Assembly: GCA_028681335.1 (NCBI GenBank)
Contig: JAQUIT010000001.1
Coordinates: 310,001-374,000 of the forward strand
DNA: 64,000 nt
DNA from: Desulfuromonadaceae bacterium
Lineage (GTDB): Bacteria > Desulfobacterota > Desulfuromonadia > Geobacterales > Pseudopelobacteraceae
Direction: 5' to 3'
A model generated the notes under the pieces. It saw only the letters and a program-made list of their open reading frames with translations, did no database searches and was not told the origin of the DNA. Shown piece after piece: positions 54,450 through 62,958 of this stretch (its first letter is position 1; every line of letters starts with the position of its first letter). The translations under genes and the position numbers were made by a program.

Positions 54450-54479
54450 TTGAATCTAAAGGGTTAGAAACACTATAAT
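54450..54479 (+). promoter_or_regulatory. Sigma-70 promoter of the engB operon
   Basis: TTGAAT (54450-54455), 18 bp, TATAAT (54474-54479), 25 bp before the engB ATG, with AAGGAGA between. The upstream part of the 312-bp gap (54192-54503) shows no other clear feature. Confidence 0.6.
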
Positions 54480-54503
54480 GCCCGCTCCAAGGAGAGCGTA
54501 TCA

Positions 54504-55112
54504 ATGAATGTATTTCAGGCTGATTTTATAAAGAGTGCTGCTAAACCGAAGGACTATCCGCCACCGGGATTGCCGGAGGTGGCATTTGTGGGGCGGTCCA
54601 ATGTCGGTAAATCGTCGCTGATCAACGTGCTGGCCGGGCGCAAGGGACTCGTACGAACCAGCTCAACCCCGGGGCGCACCCAGCTGATAAACTTCTTCGA
54701 CATCAACAGTATCCTCACCCTCGTGGATCTTCCCGGCTACGGTTACGCCAAGGCACCACCGGCACTGCGGAAGCAGTGGGGGCCGATGATAGAATCGTAC
54801 CTTTCCATCCGTGAATCGTTGAAGGCGGTCGTACTGATCCTCGATATCCGCCGGGTGCCGTCAGACGGCGATCTGCAGATGCTGCGCTGGCTGGAAATGT
54901 ACAATATCCCCCCGATTATTGTTGTAACCAAGTGTGACAAGCTGTCAAAGAACGAGCAGGCCAAGCAGAAGGGGATTATTGCCACTGCAATCAAGCGCGA
55001 CAAGAGCATGATGCTCCCCTTTTCGGCACTATCCAAAGAGGGGCGCGACGGCATCTGGAACGAGATCGGCACTGTGCTGGGAGTCAGTCTGGAACCGGAA
55101 GCGAAGCCATGA
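54504..55112 (+). CDS. engB: Ribosome biogenesis GTPase EngB (YihA/YsxC)
   Basis: A 202-residue TRAFAC GTPase for 50S assembly. G1 [12 protein letters not shown] (~30), switch region [16 protein letters not shown]3 [11 protein letters not shown] (~76), G4 [10 protein letters not shown] (~144) and G5 [19 protein letters not shown] precedes the ATG. First gene of an ATGA-linked operon with folE2. Confidence 0.96.
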   Translation: MNVFQADFIKSAAKPKDYPPPGLPEVAFVGRSNVGKSSLINVLAGRKGLVRTSSTPGRTQLINFFDINSILTLVDLPGYGYAKAPPALRKQWGPMIESYLSIRESLKAVVLILDIRRVPSDGDLQMLRWLEMYNIPPIIVVTKCDKLSKNEQAKQKGIIATAIKRDKSMMLPFSALSKEGRDGIWNEIGTVLGVSLEPEAKP

Positions 55113-55915
55113 AAGATACCTCAGTAAACACCTGTCAGACGCCGATGCCGGATATGCAAAAACGTCCCGACACCCGTCGCATACCGATCGCCAAGGTCGG
55201 GGTGAAAGATATCACCTACCCGATTGTTGTTATGGACAAGAACCGTACCCTGCAGCATACGGTTGCCAGGATCAACATGTACGTTGATCTGCCGCACCAC
55301 TTCAAAGGTACCCACATGAGCCGTTTTGTGGAAATCCTTAACAAGTACCGTGAGCAGATCGCCCTTGACAAGCTTGAGACAATTCTTGACGAGATGAAGA
55401 CCAAGCTCGGCTCGGAAAGTGCCCATCTCGAAATCCAGTTTCCCTATTTTATCGATAAGGCCGCACCGGTTTCCGGTGCCAAGAGTCTGATGGAGTACAC
55501 CTGCGAGTTCAGCGCTTCCATGACTGATAACCTGGATTTTGTGCTCGGTATCAAAGTGCCGCTCACCTCGCTCTGCCCCTGCAGCCGCGAGCTGTCGCGC
55601 TTTGGCGCCCACAACCAGCGCAGTATCATGACTGTGCGGGTGCGTTACCGTGACTTCATCTGGATCGAGGATCTGGTGGAGCTGATTGAACAGTGCGGCT
55701 CAAGTCCGCTCTATTCGCTGCTCAAGCGTGCCGACGAAAAGTTTGTCACCGAACAGGCCTATGAAAACCCGCGTTTTGTCGAGGATATGGTGCGCGAAGC
55801 TCATTCACGTCTGGCGGCTCTCGATAACATTACCTGGTTTTCGGTTGAGGCGGAAAATTTCGAATCAATCCACAATCACTCGGCTTATGCTGCTGTGGAA
55901 CTGGATCGACGGTGA
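55109..55915 (+). CDS. folE2: GTP cyclohydrolase IB, FolE2
   Basis: A 268-residue type IB GTP cyclohydrolase that opens the folate and queuosine pathways from GTP. It shows [14 protein letters not shown] (~29-42), [18 protein letters not shown] (~66) and the catalytic-site [19 protein letters not shown] with the metal cysteine (~151-170). The C-terminal [17 protein letters not shown] and [15 protein letters not shown] are typical. IB enzymes can use metals other than zinc and often replace FolE under zinc limitation, but no Zur-like site is seen here. It overlaps both neighbours by ATGA/GTGA. Confidence 0.95.
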   Translation: MKDTSVNTCQTPMPDMQKRPDTRRIPIAKVGVKDITYPIVVMDKNRTLQHTVARINMYVDLPHHFKGTHMSRFVEILNKYREQIALDKLETILDEMKTKLGSESAHLEIQFPYFIDKAAPVSGAKSLMEYTCEFSASMTDNLDFVLGIKVPLTSLCPCSRELSRFGAHNQRSIMTVRVRYRDFIWIEDLVELIEQCGSSPLYSLLKRADEKFVTEQAYENPRFVEDMVREAHSRLAALDNITWFSVEAENFESIHNHSAYAAVELDRR

Positions 55916-56544
55916 AAAAGAAGCTGATAGTCTTCGCCCGCGAACCACTCCCCGGAGATGTGAAGACCCGTCTGGCAGCTTCAATCGGTGATCGCCTTGC
56001 CACAGATATATATGAAAAAATGCTTCAGGATGTGCTGGAAACGTGCCGCCAACTGAGTGGCGTTGAAACTGTTGTCTTTTGGGCGTGTGCGGAAAATTCG
56101 CTGCCGCTTTTGTCAATGCGCTATCGATGTCGCTCCCGCATCCAGGGGGCAGGGGATCTCGGCCAACGCATGCAGGCGGCTTTCGAAGAGATGTTTGCTG
56201 AAGGCTGCGATCTCTGCTGTATTATCGGCAGTGATGCCCCGGATTTGCCGTTGTCGCACTTTCTGGAGGCATATCGTCTGCTTGCCGAGCCGCAGACTGA
56301 TGTCGTTTTTGGGCCGAGCAAGGATGGCGGCTACTACCTGCTCGGGCTGCGGCAGAGTCACCCGCAACTTTTTACGAACATTCCCTGGGGCGGTGCTGCC
56401 GTCCTTGAGCAGAGCCTTGCAGCGGCACGTGATTCCGCTCTTGCGACCGTGCTGCTCCCCGAATGGCAGGATATCGATACCGTCGAAGATCTTCAGGCGT
56501 TTCAGGAAAGAAAACGCCTGTCAGCAGCAATGGAACGCCTATGA
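55912..56544 (+). CDS. DUF2064 / TIGR04282 glycosyltransferase-like protein
   Basis: A 210-residue GT-A-like nucleotidyl/glycosyl transferase domain. N-terminal VFAREPLPGDVKTRL (~7-21), QGAGDLGQRMQAAFEEMF (~77), IGSDAPDLPLSHFLEA (~104-119), FGPSKDGGYYLLGL (~133-146) and DIDTVEDLQAF. TIGR04282 members are linked to arsenosugar synthesis beside a radical-SAM enzyme, but no such partner is here. The start is a GTG overlapping the folE2 stop. It is translationally coupled to mqnB downstream, and a role in that operon's menaquinone or folate chemistry is unproven. Confidence 0.8.
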   Translation: MKKKLIVFAREPLPGDVKTRLAASIGDRLATDIYEKMLQDVLETCRQLSGVETVVFWACAENSLPLLSMRYRCRSRIQGAGDLGQRMQAAFEEMFAEGCDLCCIIGSDAPDLPLSHFLEAYRLLAEPQTDVVFGPSKDGGYYLLGLRQSHPQLFTNIPWGGAAVLEQSLAAARDSALATVLLPEWQDIDTVEDLQAFQERKRLSAAMERL

Positions 56545-57305
56545 AACCAATCGTCATTATCGCTGCGGTGAAGCAGGAGGTCGAGTTGCTGGAAAAAGCG
56601 CTCGAGCATTCCGGCAGGGTAAAATCAGGCGGGTTTGAGTATGTTGAGGGGACCATTGGCAACTTGCGGGTGGTCGTCTGTGCCGGTGGCGTTGGAAAGG
56701 TCAACGCGGCGGCTGCGGCTGCCGTCATGATCGACCGCTATCAACCGCAGCTCGTCATCAACACCGGCTGTGCCGGGGCATATATCGGCAGCGGCCTTTC
56801 AATCGGTAATCTGGTCGTCGCAAGCGAGGAAGTTCTCGCCGATGATGGCGTGGTGGTTGCGGAGGGGTGGAAAGATCTCACCTATATGAATCTACCTTCA
56901 GTATGTCGGGGTGGGATGACCTGTTATAACGTGCTGCCGCTTTCACGGCATGCCGCGGAGAAGGCAATGCAGCTGGCTGATTATTATGGTGTTTTTCTGA
57001 TGCGCGGCCGCTCGGCAACGGTATCAACCTGTAGTGGCACCAGCCAACAAGGTGCCGAGCAGGTGTGGCGCTGGAATGCCTTGATTGAAAACATGGAGGG
57101 TGGGGCAGTGGCCCAGGTCTGTCTGCGTTGCGCCGTTGATTGCCTTGAAATCCGTGGGATAAGTAATCTTGTTGAAGAACGGGACCTTAAAAAGTGGGAT
57201 ATGCCGCGTGCCGTTGAAGCCGCTCAGCGTTTTGTGCTGAAATATCTCGAGGAAATGGATCGGCCGGATTTTGTGCCGGTAACGAAAGCGACCCCGGAAT
57301 TGTAG
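56541..57305 (+). CDS. mqnB: Futalosine hydrolase
   Basis: A 254-residue nucleoside phosphorylase-fold enzyme that removes hypoxanthine from futalosine in the futalosine route to menaquinone. It shows IAAVKQEVELLEKAL (~6-20), VVCAGGVGKVNAAAAAAVM (~50-68), INTGCAGAY (~80), the SGTSQQ segment (~170) and NMEGGAVAQVCLR (~190), the MEG motif of this superfamily. The ATG overlaps the previous stop as ATGA. MTA/SAH nucleosidase is the closest alternative; MqnB is favoured by the GCAGAY and EGGAVAQVC context, moderately sure. Confidence 0.85.
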   Translation: MKPIVIIAAVKQEVELLEKALEHSGRVKSGGFEYVEGTIGNLRVVVCAGGVGKVNAAAAAAVMIDRYQPQLVINTGCAGAYIGSGLSIGNLVVASEEVLADDGVVVAEGWKDLTYMNLPSVCRGGMTCYNVLPLSRHAAEKAMQLADYYGVFLMRGRSATVSTCSGTSQQGAEQVWRWNALIENMEGGAVAQVCLRCAVDCLEIRGISNLVEERDLKKWDMPRAVEAAQRFVLKYLEEMDRPDFVPVTKATPEL

Positions 57306-57307
57306 TC

Positions 57308-57991
57308 TTAGCGTGAACCGAAGATAGCTGTACCTACCCGTACCAGAGTGGCACCCTCCTGGATAGCCGTCTCAAAATCCCCCGACATCCCCATGGAAAG
57401 CTCCTTCATCTCCACACCGTCAAGCTGCAGTGCGGAAATGGTTTCTGCGAGGCGACGCAGCTCGGTGAAATAGGGGCGTGCAGCATCCGGATCGTCGAAA
57501 AAAGGCGGCATTGTCATCAGCCCCTTGACGCTGATGTTCGGCAGCAAAGCACACTCCCGAACCAACTGAATCGCCCCCGCATCGGTCGTCCCCGACTTGG
57601 TGGCTTCACCGGAAATGTTAACCTGAATTAGCACGTCGCACACTTTCCTGAGTCGCCCCCACTGCCGGTCAATCTCCTGTGCCAGTGAAATGCGGTCAAC
57701 CGAATGGATCAGCGCCACCCGGCCTGCGATGTACTTGACTTTATTACTCTGCAGATGGCCGATGAAGTGCCACTGAACGTCTTCAGGCACCTCAGCCAGT
57801 TTGGGCACCAGCTCCTGAATGTAATTCTCTCCAAACACACTCTGCCCGGCACGGAAGGCTGCACTGATGTCAGCTGCCGGTCGGGTCTTTGATACCGCAA
57901 CCAGGCGGACAGACACAGGGTTCCGTCCTGCAGTTTCGGCAGCAACCCGGATGCGTTCGTTAATCAGGGCAATGTTGGTGGAGATAGTCAT
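57308..57991 (-). CDS. YggS-family pyridoxal-phosphate homeostasis protein
   Basis: A 227-residue fold-III PLP-binding protein that controls vitamin B6 and amino acid balance in the cytoplasm. The PLP lysine is Lys35 in RLVAVSKTRPA. Others are GENYIQELVPK (~55), WHFIGHLQSNKVKYI (~73), HSVDRISLAQEI, VLIQVNISGEATKSG (~120) and LSMGMSGDFETAI near the end with VRVGTAIFG. It converges with mqnB, two bases apart. maf lies 9 bp upstream on the same strand. Confidence 0.94.
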   Translation of the reverse strand: MTISTNIALINERIRVAAETAGRNPVSVRLVAVSKTRPAADISAAFRAGQSVFGENYIQELVPKLAEVPEDVQWHFIGHLQSNKVKYIAGRVALIHSVDRISLAQEIDRQWGRLRKVCDVLIQVNISGEATKSGTTDAGAIQLVRECALLPNISVKGLMTMPPFFDDPDAARPYFTELRRLAETISALQLDGVEMKELSMGMSGDFETAIQEGATLVRVGTAIFGSR

Positions 57992-58000
57992 GGAGTGGCT

Positions 58001-58582
58001 CTAGTCGATCGCCTGCATGGTCAGCAGCACTTCGTACAGTTCAGTCATCGGCAGGCCGATGACGTTGGTGTAGGAACCGTTGATCGAGCGGACAAAATGT
58101 ACCGCACCACCCTGGATCGCGTAGGCACCTGCCTTGTCCATCGGGCAGCCGGTGGCGATATAGGCGGTAATCTCCTTTTCTGTCAGCTTCTTGAAGGTAA
58201 CTTCAGTGCGGACGCTACGGCTGATGTGGACACCGCTGGCCTTGTCAAAAACCGAGAAGCCGGTGATTACTTCATGGTCCCTGCCAGATAGTCCGGACAG
58301 CATCCTCCTTGCATCGGCAGCGTCAACCGGTTTGCCGAGAATGGCGCCATCCAGCACGACAATCGTGTCGGCTCCGATAAAGAAGCGACCGTCATGTTTC
58401 GTTGCAACCGCATCGGCCTTTTCCCGCGACAGGCGTATGACGTGATCGGCAGGCAATTCCCCCGGCAGCACATCTTCGCAGATATCGGCCGGCACCACGC
58501 TGAAGCTGATGCCTGCCAGCTCCATCAATTCGGTGCGGCGAGGCGAGGCAGAAGCCAGAACTATTTTGTGGTCATTTTTCAT
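58001..58582 (-). CDS. Maf-like nucleoside triphosphate pyrophosphatase
   Basis: A 193-residue house-cleaning pyrophosphatase acting on modified or non-canonical nucleotides (dTTP/UTP type). It shows VLASASPRRTELMELAG (~8-24), the GADTIVVLDGAILGKP (~72-87) with catalytic Asp, HEVITGF and GAYAIQGGAVHFVRSINGS (~145-163), and GLPMTELYEVL at the end. ATG 58582 follows GAGG at 8 bp; an ATG two codons upstream is too close to that site. The 5' end overlaps the preceding membrane protein gene by 11 bp. Confidence 0.93.
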   Translation of the reverse strand: MKNDHKIVLASASPRRTELMELAGISFSVVPADICEDVLPGELPADHVIRLSREKADAVATKHDGRFFIGADTIVVLDGAILGKPVDAADARRMLSGLSGRDHEVITGFSVFDKASGVHISRSVRTEVTFKKLTEKEITAYIATGCPMDKAGAYAIQGGAVHFVRSINGSYTNVIGLPMTELYEVLLTMQAID

Positions 58583-58877
58583 CAACATCACCTCTTCGCG
58601 CCGCGGCAGCATTTTTCATTCGCACTTCACGCTCTTCCAGCGCCCTGTGCTCCGCCTCCATCTCCTGCCAATGTTTTTCCCAGTCCTTCTTGCGTACCTT
58701 GTGGAGCACGAAAACGCCGGGGATAATGACGCATCCCCAGAAAATATTGACGGCCAGATTGTTGATAATGCCGTAGGCCAGTGAAGCAATGCCCATCACC
58801 ATCAGGAAAGCTTCTATAGACAGAATACGTCCTATCAGTGAAACTTTCTGAATATTATTTTGAGAGTCATGCGTCAT
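58572..58877 (-). CDS. Small membrane protein with charged C-terminal helix
   Basis: A 101-residue protein I do not recognise. Two hydrophobic helices (~17-38 and ~42-59, joined by NN and a short turn) are followed by a strongly charged, coiled-coil-like cytoplasmic tail (KKDWEKHWQEMEAEHRALEE). Its stop lies inside the maf start region (11-bp overlap) and its start is one base after glcD's stop, so it belongs to the glcD-orf-maf-yggS transcript. Function unknown. Confidence 0.75.
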   Translation of the reverse strand: MTHDSQNNIQKVSLIGRILSIEAFLMVMGIASLAYGIINNLAVNIFWGCVIIPGVFVLHKVRKKDWEKHWQEMEAEHRALEEREVRMKNAAAARRGDVDEK

Positions 58878-58878
58878 G

Positions 58879-60267
58879 TTATTTATCCTCCCAGGGAAAC
58901 ATCTTTCCTGGATTCAAGATGTTATTGGGGTCAAGGGCCGCCTTGATCGATTTCATGGCGGCAATCTGGTGGGGTGACAGCTCCAGCTCGATATAGGGAG
59001 CTTTGGAGAGTCCGACCCCATGTTCACCTGACATGGTGCCATTCAGATCAAGTGCTGCCTGGAAAACATCGCGAATGGCCAGATGCGCCTTTTCGTCCAT
59101 GCCGGGCACTGCCTTGTCTACCATGATATTGACATGGATATTGCCGTCGCCGGCATGGCCAAAGTTGACGATGGGTATATCGTATTTAGCCTGAATCTTC
59201 TCAATGGTGCGGATAATGTCGGGAACTTTGCTGCGTGGCACGACGACATCCTCATTGTACTTGGTGGGATTGATATCACGCAAAGATGGCGACACCAAAC
59301 GTCGCACCCGCCAGAGCTCTTCCGATTCGGCAGCATCCTTGGCGGCGCGGAACTGTACGAGTCCCAGCGGTTTGATAAGCTCGTGAATGTGCGCCGCCTG
59401 TTTCTCGATGAGGTCGCGGTCGCCGTCTACCTCGATCAGCAGTACCGCGCGTCCTTCCGGCGGCACCCCCAGGCTGAAGCGTTTTTCCACGCACTGCAGG
59501 GTGGCATAGTCCATGAACTCGAGCGTGGTTGGAATGATCTTGTTGCCGATGATGGTCGAGACCGCCTTGGCGGCGCCGTCGATCGAATCGAAGATCGTCA
59601 GCATCGTCTTCTTTGCATCGGGAAACGGCAGGATTTTGAAGATGATCTTGGTAATAACCCCCAGCGTCCCCTCGCTGCCGCAGAGCAGTCTCGTCATGTC
59701 GTAGCCGACCACCGCCTTGTAGGTTTCGCCGCCGGTGCGGATGATCTCGCCGGTTGGCAGTACGATTTCCAGACCCATGACAAAGTCGCGGGTGACGCCG
59801 TACTTGACGCAGCGTGGGCCGCCGGCGTTTTCGGCGACGTTACCCCCCAGGGTCGAAAACTTGAGTGAGGCGGGATCAGGTGGATAGAAGAAACCGAGTT
59901 TTTCGACGGCTAGCTGGAACTGCTCAGTCACAACACCAGGCTCAACCTCGGCAATCAGGTTTTCGGTGTCGATGCGCAGGATGCGGTTCATACGTGTTGT
60001 CACCAGTACGACTCCGCCTCCCTTTGGAAGAGCGCCGCCGGTAAAACCGCTGCCGGCACCACGCGGGAACACCGGGAAACCGACACGGTTCGCCAGTTTC
60101 AGAACGGCAGATACCTCGTCGGCGTTTGCCGGATGGACAACCGCGTCAGGCAGGAACTCCATCTGAGTGGCGTCATAGCCGTAGCAGATCATATCGTGTT
60201 TGGCTGTTGCTATATTGTCAGGACCTACAATTGACGTCAGTTCATTGATCAGATGTGCTTCAAGCAT
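58879..60267 (-). CDS. GlcD-type FAD-binding oxidase (glycolate/D-lactate)
   Basis: A 462-residue FAD-linked oxidase of the GlcD/D-lactate dehydrogenase family. The FAD_binding_4 domain (~40-180) has FPRGAGSGFTGGALPKGGG (~77-95), the segment TLGGNVAENAGGPRCVKYG (~143) and LCGSEGTLGVITKI (~212). The FAD-oxidase C-domain has NFGHAGDGNIHVNIMVD (~365) and GTMSGEHGVGLSK (~410), with MKSIKAALDPNNILNPGKMF at the end. There are no GlcE/GlcF partners here, so an electron acceptor cannot be named; glycolate, D-lactate or other 2-hydroxyacids are possible substrates. Confidence 0.92.
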   Translation of the reverse strand: MLEAHLINELTSIVGPDNIATAKHDMICYGYDATQMEFLPDAVVHPANADEVSAVLKLANRVGFPVFPRGAGSGFTGGALPKGGGVVLVTTRMNRILRIDTENLIAEVEPGVVTEQFQLAVEKLGFFYPPDPASLKFSTLGGNVAENAGGPRCVKYGVTRDFVMGLEIVLPTGEIIRTGGETYKAVVGYDMTRLLCGSEGTLGVITKIIFKILPFPDAKKTMLTIFDSIDGAAKAVSTIIGNKIIPTTLEFMDYATLQCVEKRFSLGVPPEGRAVLLIEVDGDRDLIEKQAAHIHELIKPLGLVQFRAAKDAAESEELWRVRRLVSPSLRDINPTKYNEDVVVPRSKVPDIIRTIEKIQAKYDIPIVNFGHAGDGNIHVNIMVDKAVPGMDEKAHLAIRDVFQAALDLNGTMSGEHGVGLSKAPYIELELSPHQIAAMKSIKAALDPNNILNPGKMFPWEDK

Positions 60268-60361
60268 GGGTGATCCTTTCGATGATATTGAGCGAATCAG
60301 AATACATGATATTGCGTCGACTCTGCAAGGCAGTTCTGTCGTTAAATAAAATGTTGACTCC

Positions 60362-60389
60362 TTGCACAGGATCGAATCGCTGCTAAAAT
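60362..60389 (+). promoter_or_regulatory. Possible promoter of the sulfite-oxidase-like operon
   Basis: TTGCAC (60362-60367), 16 bp, TAAAAT (60384-60389), ~55 bp before the molybdoenzyme ATG. Predicted by consensus only. Confidence 0.35.
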
Positions 60390-60442
60390 GAAAAAGGAGT
60401 TTTCTATCGTCAATGTCAGCTCAATATGAAAGGGGATAGCTT

Positions 60443-61633
60443 ATGGAATCCAAAGGTGTCAGCCGTAGAAATTTTATTAAAACAGTTGGAATTACAACTG
60501 CATTGGCCGCAACAGGAACCCTTCCACCAGTACTCTATGCCAGTGAGCGTAGGCTTGTCACTTTCCCGGAAAAGACCGAGCTGCTGCTTCTGACCTCAAG
60601 CCCCCCGCAGTTGGAGACTCCCCTGAAATATTTTAGGGAGTTGATAACGCCAAATGAAGCCCTGTTTGTGCGCTGGCACCTTGCAAATATTCCGACATCA
60701 GTAGACCTGGATACCTGGCGGCTGGTTGTTCATGGCAACGTAGACAAGCCCATCTCCCTCACTTTCAAAGATCTCAAAAAGTTTGAAAAAATAAGTTACA
60801 CCGCTGTCATCCAATGTGCCGGTAATGGCAGGAGCTTCTTTGAACCACCGGTCTTTGGCGGTCAGTGGTTAAACGGAGCGATGGGCAACGTAACCTGGGG
60901 CGGGGTGCGTCTCAAGGATGTTTTGAGAAGTGCCGGTATTAAGTCCGGCTCAATGGAAGTCGTTTTTAAAGGATTGGACAAAGCCGTCCTGCCGACAACT
61001 CCCGGCTTCTTAAAGAGTTTGCAGCTGGATAAGGCGCTTGAGGACGATATTATTATCGCCTATGAGATGAATGGGCAGTCGTTGCCCATGTTAAACGGGT
61101 TTCCCGTGCGCCTCGTTGTTCCGGGCTGGTATGCCACCTATTGGGTAAAAGCGCTGTCTGATATTGAAGTCATTGACAAACCATCCGAGAGTTTCTGGGT
61201 TAAAACAGCCTATCGGATTCCCGACAACCCCTGCGGATGCGTCGAGCCCGGCACAGCTCCTAAAAAGTCGGTGCCGATTAATCGCATGACTACCAGGTCA
61301 CTGCTGATCAATCCGGAAGATGGCACCCGGCTGAAGTCTGGGCAGGTGACAGAGCTGATGGGCGTAGCTTTCTCAGGAGGATATAGCATCAAGGAGGTTC
61401 TCGTCTCAGTTGATGGTGGTGTGAACTGGCGTCCCGCACGCCTCGGAAAAGATATTGGCCGATACTCCTGGATTCAGTGGTTCTATCCCTGGCAGCCTGC
61501 CAAGCCGGGAACGTATCAAGTCATGGTCAGGGCGACTAACAGCATCGGTGAATCTCAGCCGTTGGACGGGCTTTGGAACCCTTCCGGATATCTCTTGAAT
61601 AAAATTGAAAAACATAACCTGATAGTTATTTAG
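60443..61633 (+). CDS. Tat-exported sulfite oxidase-like molybdenum enzyme (SorA/SoxC-like)
   Basis: A 396-residue periplasmic molybdoenzyme. A Tat signal (SRRNFIKTVG, ~7-16, then a hydrophobic stretch and cleavage near YASE) precedes the sulfite-oxidase fold. The Mo-ligand cysteine is in VIQCAGNGRSFF (~124). WGGVRLKDVL, LNGFPVRLVVPGWYATYWVK (~213) and the C-terminal dimerisation domain (~275-390) complete it. The dimerisation domain and partner cytochromes separate it from MsrP (YedY). The family oxidises sulfite to sulfate and passes electrons to cytochrome c; sulfite is the likely but not the only possible substrate. AAGGGG precedes the ATG. A three-gene unit with the next two. Confidence 0.9.
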   Translation: MESKGVSRRNFIKTVGITTALAATGTLPPVLYASERRLVTFPEKTELLLLTSSPPQLETPLKYFRELITPNEALFVRWHLANIPTSVDLDTWRLVVHGNVDKPISLTFKDLKKFEKISYTAVIQCAGNGRSFFEPPVFGGQWLNGAMGNVTWGGVRLKDVLRSAGIKSGSMEVVFKGLDKAVLPTTPGFLKSLQLDKALEDDIIIAYEMNGQSLPMLNGFPVRLVVPGWYATYWVKALSDIEVIDKPSESFWVKTAYRIPDNPCGCVEPGTAPKKSVPINRMTTRSLLINPEDGTRLKSGQVTELMGVAFSGGYSIKEVLVSVDGGVNWRPARLGKDIGRYSWIQWFYPWQPAKPGTYQVMVRATNSIGESQPLDGLWNPSGYLLNKIEKHNLIVI

Positions 61634-61643
61634 GAGGACGGTC

Positions 61644-61982
61644 ATGAAAATCACTATTCTGCTCTGTATCGGTGTTTCTCTTGTTTTTACGGTAATGGCT
61701 ATGGCTGGCGACCAGGGGGTAACAATTGAGGGGGCTAAGCGCAGCATTAAACTGCCTGAGGCGGCTGTTTCACTGAAGGAAGGTCCTGGTATGGATACCA
61801 CCAGCCGCTACTGCCGCATATGTCACAGCCTCGATTACATCACCACACAACAAAAATTTCCGAAGGCAAGGTGGCAGGGAGTTGTAACAAAGATGATTAA
61901 AACCTATGGCGCACCAATTTCCAAGGAAAATGCTGACATTATAGTTGATTATATTGCCACTAACTATGGCATTGGGGGATGA
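61644..61982 (+). CDS. Small monohaem cytochrome c (SorB-like)
   Basis: A 112-residue exported cytochrome. A signal peptide (1-21, VMAMA|GD) is followed by one haem site CRICH (57-61). Downstream methionine in KMIKTYGAP could be the axial ligand, and the chain ends DYIATNYG. The arrangement HSLDYI plus WxxxVTKMI resembles SorB, the haem subunit of bacterial sulfite dehydrogenase. AGGAGG precedes the ATG, 10 bp after the molybdoenzyme stop, so it is likely its electron acceptor. Confidence 0.88.
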   Translation: MKITILLCIGVSLVFTVMAMAGDQGVTIEGAKRSIKLPEAAVSLKEGPGMDTTSRYCRICHSLDYITTQQKFPKARWQGVVTKMIKTYGAPISKENADIIVDYIATNYGIGG

Positions 61983-61983
61983 C

Positions 61984-62322
61984 GTGAAAAATGGAAATAG
62001 CTTGACAACGTACCTGCCGACGCTTGCTTTTGGTCTCTTTGCACTCGCTGCCGTCGGAACCATGGCACAGGCCAGTCCCAACGCAGGCGAAGCTGAGTTC
62101 AAGGAATACTGCGCAGCCTGTCATGCCGATGGCGGAAACCTTATCAACCCGGCCAAATCCCTTTCAAAAAAAGATCGTGAAATGAACGGGATAACGACCC
62201 ATAGTGACATCATAAAAAAAATGAGGGCTCCCGGAGAGGGCATGCCAACATTTGACGAAAAAACGCTGCCGGAAGCAGAAGCTAAAAAAATTGCTGAATA
62301 CATAATCAATACGTTTAAGTAA
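61984..62322 (+). CDS. Second small cytochrome c
   Basis: A 112-residue exported monohaem cytochrome of the cytochrome c6/c551 type. An N-terminal signal/anchor (~8-30, [20 protein letters not shown]) is followed by CAACH (43-47). EGMPTF (~94) offers the methionine ligand, and the C-terminal helix is [16 protein letters not shown] at 61984 was chosen because GGGGG lies ~8 bp upstream and it starts one base after the previous stop. In-frame TTG/ATG codons further up would overlap the preceding cytochrome and lack a signal peptide at their start. It probably relays electrons from the SorB-like protein. Confidence 0.85.
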   Translation: MKNGNSLTTYLPTLAFGLFALAAVGTMAQASPNAGEAEFKEYCAACHADGGNLINPAKSLSKKDREMNGITTHSDIIKKMRAPGEGMPTFDEKTLPEAEAKKIAEYIINTFK

Positions 62323-62446
62323 TGTAACTGGCAGCAGCTCTACATGTGTATATATGTCGGTCAGGCAATATCTCTGTTGCCAGTTAGCGCGAAACCATTT
62401 ATCCTTACCGGCAACTGCATTTCAACGAATCCGGAGGTTTTCAAGA

Positions 62447-62887
62447 ATGAAGAGTTTGAGCAAAATTGCAGTATCAGTTGTTATGGCACTGTTGCTTGCC
62501 GTCCCCGTCTTTGCCGCACAAAATGCGAAGAAGGGTGCCGTCAAGACGGTTGCCACCGCTTCCGGCCTCAAATATATTGACGTCGTTGTCGGCAAGGGGG
62601 CAGCTCCGACCGCCGGCAAACCGGTCAAGGTGCACTACACCGGCACACTCGAAAACGGTAAGAAGTTTGACAGTTCGGTTGACCGTAACGAGCCGTTCTC
62701 GTTTGTAATCGGCGTTGGCCAGGTTATTCCGGGGTGGGATGAAGGTGTCATGACGATGAAAGTCGGCGGCAAGCGCAAGCTGATCATCCCTGCCAAGCTT
62801 GGTTATGGTTCGCGTGGAGCCGGTGGAGTCATTCCTCCGAATGCCACCCTGCTGTTTGATGTGGAGCTGCTCGACGTCGCAAAGTAG
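62447..62887 (+). CDS. Exported FKBP-type peptidyl-prolyl isomerase
   Basis: A 146-residue FKBP with an N-terminal signal peptide (1-23, [14 protein letters not shown]), so periplasmic. The FKBP domain (~40-145) has [21 protein letters not shown] (~60-80), [38 protein letters not shown] and the closing [10 protein letters not shown]. All rotamase hydrophobic-pocket residues (Y, F, D, I/W) are visible. The ATG at 62447 follows GGAGG at 9 bp. It follows the cytochrome genes by ~125 bp and may be separate from them. Confidence 0.93.
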   Translation: MKSLSKIAVSVVMALLLAVPVFAAQNAKKGAVKTVATASGLKYIDVVVGKGAAPTAGKPVKVHYTGTLENGKKFDSSVDRNEPFSFVIGVGQVIPGWDEGVMTMKVGGKRKLIIPAKLGYGSRGAGGVIPPNATLLFDVELLDVAK

Positions 62888-62908
62888 TTTGTTTCGATAC
62901 TCTTCACC

Positions 62909-62934
62909 AGACAGCCCGCCTGCGCGGGCTGTCT
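62909..62934 (+). terminator. Terminator after the exported FKBP
   Basis: AGACAGCCCGC-CTGC-GCGGGCTGTCT (11-bp stem) followed by five Ts. Confidence 0.9.
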
Positions 62935-62958
62935 TTTTTCTGCTGCACCGGAGTGTTA

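Noticed and set aside
60443-61633. Molybdoenzyme as MsrP (YedY) methionine sulfoxide reductase
   Set aside because: It has the C-terminal dimerisation domain absent from MsrP and is followed by cytochromes rather than the membrane haem protein MsrQ.
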